A stretch of DNA of 64,000 bases from Candidatus Dependentiae bacterium (GTDB taxonomy: Bacteria; Babelota; Babeliae; Babelales; Vermiphilaceae), in the NCBI GenBank assembly GCA_040878395.1, contig JBBDMI010000008.1, positions 1 through 64,000 of the forward strand, written 5' to 3'. Shown in pieces: positions 1 to 7,463 of this stretch. The first letter of the stretch is position 1, and each line of letters starts with the position of its first letter. Position numbers and translations under genes: made by a program. The notes under the pieces were generated by a model. The model had not been told where the DNA came from, did not search any database, and was given only the letters and a program-made list of their open reading frames with translations.

Positions 1-74
1 CCTGTTTAAAATAATTATTTAAAGCATTACAAAAGATGTGGGTAATGCATAGGCAGCTTGCTGCGGGGAGCGCT

Positions 75-341
75 TTATTGGTTTAAAAAATCGCGTAAAT
101 GAGTCTGGAACGCATGAAGTGTCGGAAGGGATATTATTCCGGATCTACCTATTGTATAAGGCTGACTTTTGAATTCTGAATCATGCAAGTATGCATCAAT
201 TTTATCTTTTGCTTGGTCGTTTATTTTATTGGGGTGTGCCTTTTTAGCAGCTTTATAAAGTTTTTCATTTACATCAACGTCTGCCGCAAACAGATTAATG
301 GTAACCAATATGTTGAGATAGGTTAAATTTGCTATTTTCAT
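75..341 (-). CDS. small exported protein of unknown function
   Basis: An 88-residue protein with a typical export signal: MKIAN, a hydrophobic stretch (residues 5-17), then a likely cleavage site at FAA-ADVD. A good ribosome site (AAAAGGAT) lies just upstream of the ATG. The mature part is short, charged and Lys-rich, with no motif I recognise. The 'AAD' sequence after the signal recurs in several other exported proteins of this window, including those starting at 1578, 33624, 34033 and 48662. Function is unknown. The coding call rests on the signal peptide and the ribosome site. Confidence 0.6.
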   Translation of the reverse strand: MKIANLTYLNILVTINLFAADVDVNEKLYKAAKKAHPNKINDQAKDKIDAYLHDSEFKSQPYTIGRSGIISLPTLHAFQTHLRDFLNQ

Positions 342-549
342 AAAATAATCCTTTTAAATAGAGGTTTTAAGCTTCTTTGTGTATTATAGCACACAATGTG
401 TTTAAATTATAAATTGTATTTGTCTGCTTGGGTCAATCAAGTTAAGAAACTTTGATATAAGAAAAATATCATTGCACTCATGTGATGAATGTATTATATC
501 TAAAAATATATCAAAAGAAATGTTATTACTTTTAAAAGGAGAAGTGCAT

Positions 550-1194
550 ATGAAAAGGTATGTGATTGAGCTGCTGGGGACTTTTTTTGTTGTTTTGGCG
601 GTGAGTTTCACCGAAAATCCTCTTGCTATTGGTTTGATGTATTTGGCGATGCTTTATGTAGGTGCACGTATTTCGGGTGCACATTATAATCCGGCAATTA
701 CACAATCGATGTGGTTGCGCGGTAAATTTTCAACACATCATATTGCGCCATATTTTGTTGCTCAATTATTGGGTGCGATTGCGGCAATTGCATTGGAATA
801 TCATTTGTCAGGTTCATTATTTATACCTGATGTTTCACCGGAAGATAATTTGTGGCTTATTTGTATGCTTGAAGTGCTCTTCACTTTTGTGTTGTGTTAT
901 GTTTATTTGGTAACGCGTACTGTACATGCATTCAAAAACAGTCAACTGTATGGCCTGATTTTAGGTTTTACTTTAGTCGGTTTAGCATCAATGGGTGGCC
1001 TGTTTAATCCGGCAATTGGTGCAGCTGCATTATTATTGAACAGTATCTTGGGTGGTACAGCGATTCACTTAGGTCACAATTTGCTTGTGTATGTTGTATG
1101 TCCATTGGTTGGATCAGCATTGGCAGGATTTGCATTTGATTATTTGGAAGCACCTGCATCCGGGCAATTTGCATCAATTGATTCTGCTGAATAA
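550..1194 (+). CDS. MIP/aquaporin family channel
   Basis: A 214-residue membrane protein with the two hallmark NPA boxes of aquaporins: HYNPAIT (N47-P48-A49) and LFNPAIG (N153-P154-A155), set in two similar halves of three membrane helices each. The family passes water or small neutral solutes across the inner membrane. The start at 550 is chosen because AAAAGGAG lies 8 bases upstream; an earlier in-frame ATG at 472 has no such site. The Arg that normally follows the second NPA box and forms the ar/R filter is replaced by Ile156, so selectivity may differ from that of a classical water channel. A rho-independent terminator follows, so the gene is probably a single unit. Confidence 0.88.
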   Translation: MKRYVIELLGTFFVVLAVSFTENPLAIGLMYLAMLYVGARISGAHYNPAITQSMWLRGKFSTHHIAPYFVAQLLGAIAAIALEYHLSGSLFIPDVSPEDNLWLICMLEVLFTFVLCYVYLVTRTVHAFKNSQLYGLILGFTLVGLASMGGLFNPAIGAAALLLNSILGGTAIHLGHNLLVYVVCPLVGSALAGFAFDYLEAPASGQFASIDSAE

Positions 1195-1217
1195 TCCCTT
1201 TTAACTTAGTTTTTTTT

Positions 1218-1242
1218 AGCCTGGAGTAATCCGGGCTTTTTT
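1218..1242 (+). terminator. rho-independent terminator after the aquaporin gene
   Basis: The sequence AGCCTGG-AGTAAT-CCGGGCT forms a 7-bp stem (one T-G pair) and is followed directly by TTTTTT. It sits 24 bases after the aquaporin stop codon. Confidence 0.8.
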
Positions 1243-1334
1243 ATTTTATCACTTGATTTGTATTGGCACTTTGAAATAAAAAGGTGTATTCTGAATTAAA
1301 TATGATATTATATATATAAAATGGAACTAAAGCT

Positions 1335-1522
1335 ATGAAACCTATTGTTTTTTGCATTTTTAAAATATTTCTTTACCATTTTTTTATTTCAATTTTCTAT
1401 TTTAACAATGTTTTTGAGTTTTAATGAAAGCCAATTCTGTTCTTTTGCGTGAAATCAATCAAGCTCGTGAAGATCTTGAAGCTTTAGAAATAATAAAAGA
1501 TGCACTGAAGGAAATAAGATAA
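1335..1522 (+). other. gap with two tiny ORFs joined by TAATG
   Basis: The stretch between the terminator and the next gene holds two very short ORFs. The first (1335-1424, 29 residues, mostly Phe, Ile and other hydrophobics) ends in TAA, which shares its last base with the ATG of the second (1424-1522, 32 residues, charged and helical, ending KDALKEIR). Neither has a clear ribosome site. They may be a leader or the remains of a decayed gene, but chance is equally possible. I see no other feature here. Confidence 0.2.
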
Positions 1523-1577
1523 AAAATAAATTATTGTTTTATTGTACTGCGGTTCTGAGTGGTTAAAGAGGTGTCTT

Positions 1578-2135
1578 ATGACGCGAAAGTTTTTTTTATT
1601 TTTGTGTTTTAGTTTGTATATAAATGCAGCAGATGTTTCTGTTAAATCGATTAAAGATATTGCGAGTTTAAAAGAGATGGCATTAATTACATTGGTAAAA
1701 CCACTTTCAACTGATGAATTGAAGTTTTTCTTTCAGAACAATGTGACGGTCAGACATGTTGCAGATGATTTGTGGCGCGAAAGGCTTAAGGGAAGCGACA
1801 AGAGGAAAGAGGTATACGGTTTGATTCAAGATGATGCGCATCTTATGGCGATTTTCATAGCTTCAAATCATTTAGAGCCGACGGTATCTATGCTTACTCA
1901 AGTATTACGTGAAAAAAAATATAAGAGTGCAGAGTTACTATTGTCTCAAAATTTAGACCTGTTCCAGGAAGATATCTATGGTGATCGACCATGTAATTAT
2001 ATGAGTCCCGAGTTATTGTTATATCAAAATATAGATTTATTCCAAGAAGATGCCTTCGGTAATCGTCCGTTTTATTATCTGAGTTTTTCGCAAAAATTGT
2101 ATTATCTTAATCGGTATTTGTTCTCTTTTTTTTGA
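1578..2135 (+). CDS. exported ankyrin-like repeat protein
   Basis: A 185-residue protein starting MTRKFFLFLCFSLYINA-AD, which is a signal peptide with a probable cleavage before ADVS. The start at 1578 is favoured over the upstream 1542 ATG by the ribosome site AGAGGTG and by the signal peptide. Two near-identical tandem units of about 26 residues lie near the C-terminus: AELLLSQNLDLFQEDIYGDR and PELLLYQNIDLFQEDAFGNR, each followed by P-x-x-Y-x-S. They resemble degenerate ankyrin helices. Function is unknown; an exported protein-binding role is an inference. The gene converges on upp with only 2 bases between their stops. Confidence 0.7.
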   Translation: MTRKFFLFLCFSLYINAADVSVKSIKDIASLKEMALITLVKPLSTDELKFFFQNNVTVRHVADDLWRERLKGSDKRKEVYGLIQDDAHLMAIFIASNHLEPTVSMLTQVLREKKYKSAELLLSQNLDLFQEDIYGDRPCNYMSPELLLYQNIDLFQEDAFGNRPFYYLSFSQKLYYLNRYLFSFF

Positions 2136-2137
2136 TT

Positions 2138-2749
2138 TTACTCTGTGCCAAAATAACGATCTCCAAAATCTCCCAGTCCGGGAATAATAAATTTTTTATC
2201 ATTTAAATGACTGTCAGTTGATGTTGTGATAATCGTAATGTTTGCAAAACTATTTTTTATCTTGTTGATTCCTTCAGGTGCGCTGACCATACTTATATAT
2301 AATAACGTATCTAGGTTAGCATTCTTTTTTTGTAACATTGTTAAAGTTTCAAATCCGGTTCCTCCGGTTGCAATCATAGGGTCAACAATAATAATTTGAT
2401 CATCTTTGCTTAGCTTGGGTATGTTTTCATAATACCAATGTGCTTGTGCCGTTTTTTCATCACGTTGCAATCCAACAACACCAATAAACGCATCAGGAAA
2501 AAAGTCTAAAAATGGTTCAACCATCGTAATGCCGGAGCGCAAAATCGGCACAAGCACTATGCGTTGTGTAATTGCTAAACCGGTAGTTTTGGCCAATGTT
2601 GTTTCGATATCTACTGTTTTCATCTTAATATGATCGAGTGTTTTAAGTGCCAGCAGTTGTGTGAGTTTATATGCAGTTGTTCTGAATGTTTTTCGATTAG
2701 TATCTTTATTGCGCAAAATAGATAACAGATAGTTTTGTGCTTGGTTCAT
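2138..2749 (-). CDS. upp: uracil phosphoribosyltransferase
   Basis: A 203-residue enzyme that makes UMP from uracil and PRPP in the pyrimidine salvage pathway, in the cytosol. The PRPP-binding loop VDPMIATGGTG (about residues 122-132) matches the UPRT form (DPMxATGG). The family C-terminal uracil-binding segment is present as IPGLGDFGDRYFGT, and the VPILRSG motif lies near residue 70. The length is the usual one for UPRT (about 208). It is transcribed away from a second phosphoribosyltransferase gene that starts 77 bases upstream, so the two promoters share one short gap. Salvage enzymes fit a bacterium that takes bases from a host. Confidence 0.95.
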   Translation of the reverse strand: MNQAQNYLLSILRNKDTNRKTFRTTAYKLTQLLALKTLDHIKMKTVDIETTLAKTTGLAITQRIVLVPILRSGITMVEPFLDFFPDAFIGVVGLQRDEKTAQAHWYYENIPKLSKDDQIIIVDPMIATGGTGFETLTMLQKKNANLDTLLYISMVSAPEGINKIKNSFANITIITTSTDSHLNDKKFIIPGLGDFGDRYFGTE

Positions 2750-2826
2750 TTTGGGTCCCTTTTTTTAAAATTATTGACTCTGTTTGTTTCATCATACCTA
2801 CACTATTAATAAAAAATAAATAATGG

Positions 2827-3462
2827 ATGAGCATGATACGATTTAAAGATAGAAAACAGGCGGGTCAATTGTTGGCGGATGTATTGCAAAAATATGCGCA
2901 TAATAAACATGCCATAGTTATTGGGTTGCCACGTGGTGGTGTTGTACCGGCATATGAGATTGCAAAAAGATTAAGATTACCAGTTGATGTTATTGTGCCA
3001 CGAAAAATTGGTGCACCATTACAACCTGAGTTGGCAGTTGGTGCAGTGACCGAAGATGGGGCGGTATTGTTCAATGAATCGGTAATGCATAAATTTGGAC
3101 TAAAACCAAATGATGTAAGTGACGTTATACAAAAAGAGCAAAACGAAGCGCAACGGCGTATTGCGTTGTTTCGTAAAAATAAACCACCACTGAATTTAGA
3201 AGATAAAATAGTTATTATAGTTGATGATGGTGTTGCAACCGGTGCTACAATGCGTGCTGCGATTGTATCTGCAAAACAGCGTGGTGCAAAAGAAATTGTT
3301 TTAGCGTTGCCGGTTGCGCCGATCGATTTTAGAAAAATGGTGCAAGATGAAGTTGATGAAATGGTGATTCTGCAAGAACCGGATTTTTTTCCAGCGGTTG
3401 GTTATTTTTATGATAATTTTGCACAAGTTGAAGATGATGAAGTTGTAAAGTTATTAAGTTAG
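2827..3462 (+). CDS. phosphoribosyltransferase (COG1926 type)
   Basis: A 211-residue type I phosphoribosyltransferase-fold protein. The N-terminal IGLPRGGVVPAYEIA and the PRPP loop IIVDDGVATGATM (about residues 136-148) are characteristic of the COG1926 'predicted phosphoribosyltransferase' group, whose substrate is not firmly established. It does not match the hypoxanthine or adenine enzymes closely. The ATG at 2833 is an alternative start two codons downstream. The gene is divergent from upp and is followed by a perfect 11-bp hairpin. Confidence 0.85.
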   Translation: MSMIRFKDRKQAGQLLADVLQKYAHNKHAIVIGLPRGGVVPAYEIAKRLRLPVDVIVPRKIGAPLQPELAVGAVTEDGAVLFNESVMHKFGLKPNDVSDVIQKEQNEAQRRIALFRKNKPPLNLEDKIVIIVDDGVATGATMRAAIVSAKQRGAKEIVLALPVAPIDFRKMVQDEVDEMVILQEPDFFPAVGYFYDNFAQVEDDEVVKLLS

Positions 3463-3469
3463 AATCAAA

Positions 3470-3499
3470 TTAAGAGAGCTCAAAATAAAGCTCTCTTAA
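3470..3499. terminator. perfect hairpin between convergent genes
   Basis: TTAAGAGAGCT-CAAAATAA-AGCTCTCTTAA is an 11-bp perfect stem with an 8-base loop, 8 bases after the phosphoribosyltransferase stop. The T run after it is weak. A second short stem (GATTTCAC-TAT-GTGAAATC, 3532-3550) lies before the end of the convergent phospholipase gene. Together they probably stop transcripts from both sides. Confidence 0.6.
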
Positions 3500-3558
3500 A
3501 TATTAATCCGTATTTTCCGATCATAGTGAGTGATTTCACTATGTGAAATCGTATCGAA

Positions 3559-5181
3559 CTATGTTTTACGTTTAACAACTTCTTGTGTAAGTGATACTAA
3601 TTCATGCGCATATTGTTTAACTGCAAATTCAGATAGTCCCATTAACTCTTCTATTTGTGATGCATTATAAGTGAAGTTTAATGTTTCGCAATAACCACCA
3701 TCAGCACAGCTATCAGGGTCAAATGTTTGAGAATAATCTTCGTTTTTAATGCGTGGAAAGTATACAACTATTGGACAGGTTGCATTATGTTCATCTTTAA
3801 ATATGCTCATTATTTGTTTATCTGCAGTTTCAAAATTAATAGGTGGGAACTTTAGTTTTTTTGCTTGCATATATTCTTGCACCCAACGTAATGTTTTGCA
3901 TCCGGTAATTTCGCCTGATGCATCACAAACAAAAATAATATCAACTTTACGTTCTTCACGTAATAACGGTGGCAGTGGTAGATTAAAATGTATTCCTGCA
4001 TCAATTAATGTTAATATTTTATCTTTATTAAGTGGGCGTGTAGCTGTTTTGTAGGTGAAGTTTGGCAATGATGATGGCGCCAAGCGTACATCATCTAGTG
4101 GCGACTCGATAAGATCATCAATAAGATGGTTGGTAACTTTTTGAATCATAGTTGGCATTTGATCAGTAAATGAAGCAATATCTTCTGAAGTGTGACGAAT
4201 AACATCTTCAATATCGAGGGCAAATGCAGAACCAAAAATACCCATTAAATATCCCAGTGATTGTTCTGCAGCATAGTTTACGGAGCGTCCATATTTAAAT
4301 TTGCGTCCATATGCCCATGTTGGAACATATGCTTTTAAATAACTGCTACCGATTTCAAAAGGAGTGAATTCAAGCCATTCATAAGGCTCAATATTTGGTG
4401 TGACTGCAGTATAAATTGGTAGTGGAATGCTACCGTCTGAAACGTGTGCATGTGATTCACTCATAGTGACATTTAATCGATTATTACCAGAATCAGTAAG
4501 CAATGTGTTTGCTAATGTTGGGCCCATAATATCAATGGTGGATATAAATTGGCCGTGAGCAGCTTTTGAAATTAAATGTTGTCCAAGTGAATGCAGTAGT
4601 TTTGGATGTTTTACCGCTTCAAGCCCGCAACTAAGTTTTGATGGTAATGATGTAATATACTTATCAAGTGATTGTTTCGATGCAATCCAAGGAGCCATTG
4701 CCCATGTGGATCCTGAAAGTCCTGACATATAGGTAACACAATCGAGTAACCCAATATCTTGTAATCCTTTGAGGAATCCGAAAGCTAATAACATTGCGCG
4801 ATAACCTCCACCGCTACAACATACTGCAATACGCGGAATCTGATTGTGTGCAATATTTGTGTTCAATAATTTTGAGATGCTATTTTTTACACGAATGAGT
4901 CGCTGTTTGGTGAACTGTTTTTCTGCTTTGCATAGTTCATCATTATCTGTAAAGCGAACTATTGCATCTTCGTTTTGATATTGATGTTCCAGGATCCATT
5001 CGCTTAATATGGTGTTGGGAATACTAGTAATTGTATGCTTTATGCTGCTTATTTTTGGTTTAATTGTATTGTATAAATCTTTGAGCATTCCTCTTTGATA
5101 GTGTCTATATAGATTTTCATTATGAGCAAATGCATGAGCTGTTATGCTTATGCATGACAATAGGAATAAGGTTTTTTTCAT
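3559..5181 (-). CDS. exported cytosolic-PLA2-type (group IV) phospholipase
   Basis: A 540-residue protein with an N-terminal signal peptide (MKKTLFLLSCISITAHAFA) and a catalytic domain of the eukaryotic cPLA2 (PLA2_B) family, which cleaves fatty acids from phospholipids. Visible landmarks are the oxyanion loop SGGGYRAM (123-130, with the family Arg at 128), the nucleophile elbow GLSGSTW (Ser156), the central block YEWLEFTPFEIG (267-278) with YLMGIFGSAF (311-320), and the catalytic Asp in DAGIHFNLP (Asp394) followed by LREERKVDII. These match group IV cPLA2 in order and spacing, rather than the shorter patatin family. No C2 domain is present. The start has a good ribosome site (AAAAGGAAC). Export and a host-lipid target are inferred. 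Confidence 0.88.
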   Translation of the reverse strand: MKKTLFLLSCISITAHAFAHNENLYRHYQRGMLKDLYNTIKPKISSIKHTITSIPNTILSEWILEHQYQNEDAIVRFTDNDELCKAEKQFTKQRLIRVKNSISKLLNTNIAHNQIPRIAVCCSGGGYRAMLLAFGFLKGLQDIGLLDCVTYMSGLSGSTWAMAPWIASKQSLDKYITSLPSKLSCGLEAVKHPKLLHSLGQHLISKAAHGQFISTIDIMGPTLANTLLTDSGNNRLNVTMSESHAHVSDGSIPLPIYTAVTPNIEPYEWLEFTPFEIGSSYLKAYVPTWAYGRKFKYGRSVNYAAEQSLGYLMGIFGSAFALDIEDVIRHTSEDIASFTDQMPTMIQKVTNHLIDDLIESPLDDVRLAPSSLPNFTYKTATRPLNKDKILTLIDAGIHFNLPLPPLLREERKVDIIFVCDASGEITGCKTLRWVQEYMQAKKLKFPPINFETADKQIMSIFKDEHNATCPIVVYFPRIKNEDYSQTFDPDSCADGGYCETLNFTYNASQIEELMGLSEFAVKQYAHELVSLTQEVVKRKT

Positions 5182-5238
5182 TTTGTTCCTTTTTAGGAAT
5201 TCGGTAAAATATTCTATAAAGAGATGTTTTTCTTTTTA

Positions 5239-5386
5239 TCATCCCCGGCTTGATCGGGGATCCAGGCAAGAATGTTTTTTGATGAAAGTTGTGTGTTCGA
5301 GTTGTAAATCAAAATATGCCGATTTGACTGTATTCATTTGTTTATGCATGTTTTTTTGGTCTGGATCCCCGCCTGCGCGGGGATGA
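5239..5386. repeat. inverted-repeat element with hairpin ends
   Basis: The left end (5239-5265) reads TCATCCCC...GGGGATCCAG and the right end (5361-5386) is its near reverse complement, CTGGATCCCC...GGGGATGA. Each end is also a small hairpin (CCCC paired with GGGG). About 95 bp separate them. The core GTCATCCC...GGGATCCAG is shared with the larger elements at 14716-14903 and 54137-54376. No gene is carried. It fills the gap between the phospholipase and isomerase genes. Confidence 0.7.
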
Positions 5387-5445
5387 CAAAGTTGATAAAG
5401 CTGTATGATATATCATGAAAAGGTTGAAACATATTATAGAAGATA

Positions 5446-6555
5446 TCATGCATCTTTCATTTTGTTTTTTAACGTATCAATATTAACAATAGTTGTTGGG
5501 TTAACATTATGAGCCAATGCGCACCAATAACTTATCCAGTCACCTAAATGTACGAGGTAAAACAAACGCTCGCACCAGCTATTGCCAATCCCTTCAAGTT
5601 CAAGTTGCATATATGGCATATTGCCAATGACATCTTTAGTTATTTTTTGACGTGCACGATTGCGTGGGTGCATGTTTTTATCATTCAACCAAATAATTAC
5701 TGAGCGTTTAAGAAGATCTGGATTTTCTTGCCAAGCGACAATTTCATTGTGATCAAGTTCAGGTAGCACATGTGTGCTTGCAAGCATCTTACTGTTTTCA
5801 GCAAATTGGGCTTTCCAGCGCTGTGCAATGCAACCGGTACTGTTTGCTTCACCATAAATGATAGGGGTACATTTTTTAAACAGTTGTGCATAAGCATATG
5901 TAGGATTACTTTGGTCTTGCACACTAAAAAATTCTCGGGACATTTTGAGTAGTTTTACTGTTTCTTGCAGATCTTTTTCAATGTCAGTTTCTATGATGCC
6001 GATTTTTTTCAGTATATATAATAATGGTACGGTTAAATATCCCAGTCCTGCTCGGGGTTGCATGCCGTTTGGAATTTGAACGAAATCTAGTCTATTTTTT
6101 CTTAATTTTTCTTGTAAGGTACCTCCGGTAGTGATGCCAATAATTGATGCGTTTTTTTCTTGTGCGGCATCAAAACAACTGAGAGTTTCTTCCGTATTAC
6201 CTGAATAACTTAAGCAAATAACTAATGTGTTTTCATTGACCCAATTGGGTAGATCATAATCATTGTGCACCGTGATTGCTATAGGGCTTTGTTTTTGTAC
6301 TAATGTTTTTGCCATGTGGCCGGCCATACCGGAACCACCCATGCCTGCAAAGATAATATGATCAATATGTTCATATGTATGTCTAAGTTTTATTCTTTTG
6401 CTTATGCGGATTGCTTTTTCCATCTGTTCGGAGAAGGTATAAATTGCATTGAACATATTTTGGTCGTCAATGTTTGGTGTGGGACTTTTTACTCGAGGTT
6501 TTACCGCTTGTAGATTCATGATAAACAACCCTGTCAATAAGATATATCTTTTCAT
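5446..6555 (-). CDS. bifunctional phosphoglucose/phosphomannose isomerase-like SIS protein with signal peptide
   Basis: A 369-residue SIS-domain protein of the bifunctional Pgi/Pmi group, which interconverts glucose-6-P or mannose-6-P and fructose-6-P. Family signs are FAGMGGSGMAGHMAKTL (about 68-84), ICLSYSGNTEETLSC (about 113-127), the GMQPRAGLGYL block, and the C-terminal ELDHNEIVAW (about 266-275) that carries the catalytic Glu/His region. It begins MKRYILLTGLFIMNLQAV, which looks like a signal peptide; the strong ribosome site AAGGAG 7 bases before this ATG supports the start. An exported version of this cytosolic enzyme would be unusual. An inner Met (residue 34) is an alternative start but has no better site. 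Confidence 0.85.
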   Translation of the reverse strand: MKRYILLTGLFIMNLQAVKPRVKSPTPNIDDQNMFNAIYTFSEQMEKAIRISKRIKLRHTYEHIDHIIFAGMGGSGMAGHMAKTLVQKQSPIAITVHNDYDLPNWVNENTLVICLSYSGNTEETLSCFDAAQEKNASIIGITTGGTLQEKLRKNRLDFVQIPNGMQPRAGLGYLTVPLLYILKKIGIIETDIEKDLQETVKLLKMSREFFSVQDQSNPTYAYAQLFKKCTPIIYGEANSTGCIAQRWKAQFAENSKMLASTHVLPELDHNEIVAWQENPDLLKRSVIIWLNDKNMHPRNRARQKITKDVIGNMPYMQLELEGIGNSWCERLFYLVHLGDWISYWCALAHNVNPTTIVNIDTLKNKMKDA

Positions 6556-6566
6556 TGTATTTCTCC

Positions 6567-6676
6567 TTATTTGTTAGATACTTTTATTTTAAATTTTCCT
6601 TCCAGTTCAGTTACCATATCTTTAAATCCGCAAAATAATTCCGTCGAACTTTAATTAAAGAAAGAGTGATTTTCAT
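6567..6676 (-). pseudogene. possible small frameshifted ORF upstream of the isomerase
   Basis: On the minus strand, an ATG at 6676 with a good ribosome site (AAAAGGAACT) opens a 21-codon ORF (MKITLSLIKVRR..., stop at 6611). A second frame continues as FCGFKDMVTELEGKFKIKV and stops at 6567, just before the ribosome site of the isomerase gene. Together the two frames would give one protein of about 36 residues if a single base were gained or lost. This may be a decayed small gene or a leader. The rest of the gap to 6843 shows no gene. Confidence 0.22.
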
Positions 6677-6843
6677 TTTCGAGTTCCTTTTTTTTGTAAC
6701 GTATGTTCTTTGCATACAGTTTGTAGTCATACTATGGATTTGATTTTGCTGCAATGAAAAAGATGTGTGTTTTGATTGTAAAAATATTGTTTTTATTCAT
6801 AATAAAATAGCTTGTTTTAGATTTATTATTTATAGGATTTACC

Positions 6844-7269
6844 ATGAAAAAAATATTATTTTTGTTTATTATGTTGTTATTCACAGGAAATGTGATTTTT
6901 AGCATGTCTGAGGAACTAGTTCAAGTCTTAGAGATGAGTTTAGGTTTACATGATAAAAATAAAAATGAAAATATGATTTTACAAGGTCATCTTGCTCTTG
7001 AGATACTAGAAAAAGAAACATTAGCCAGTAGTTTGCGAAGGAGAGGTTTCGTGGAGGTAGCTTTAGGGTGTTCTTTAGCTGCTGGAGCAGTATTATGCAA
7101 TCAGAATGGGTATCATTTCGAAGCTGCGGGGCTAAGTCTTGTAGGATCAACTCTTTTCTTAATAAGTTTATATGATAATGCACAAAGTATGAGATATAGT
7201 TTCAGAGTTTCTAAATGTCTTAATGAGTTGGAAGCTTCTATAATGGATGAGATAGTGCCGTCAAAATAA
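6844..7269 (+). CDS. small membrane or exported protein of unknown function
   Basis: A 141-residue protein. Residues 1-20 form a signal peptide or membrane anchor (MKKILFLFIMLLFTGNVIFS). A charged stretch follows, then two hydrophobic segments (about 74-88 and 96-112, the second containing LSLVGSTLFLISLY) likely to be membrane helices. No family is recognised. It lies alone between the divergent isomerase gene and pheT. Confidence 0.65.
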   Translation: MKKILFLFIMLLFTGNVIFSMSEELVQVLEMSLGLHDKNKNENMILQGHLALEILEKETLASSLRRRGFVEVALGCSLAAGAVLCNQNGYHFEAAGLSLVGSTLFLISLYDNAQSMRYSFRVSKCLNELEASIMDEIVPSK

Positions 7270-7463
7270 GAAAATAGTTTTTTTGACTTTTATATTTCAT
7301 GTAACGTGCGATTCATAGCCACATCAATAACATTGATACATTGCTGTTTTTAGCGTATTCTGATAACTAAATTATGCTTATGAAGAATAAATGATACCTA
7401 AATTGTTGTTTGTTTTTCATAATTGTTAAAAAGAAGAAAAAATAAAAAACAGATAGGTGTACA

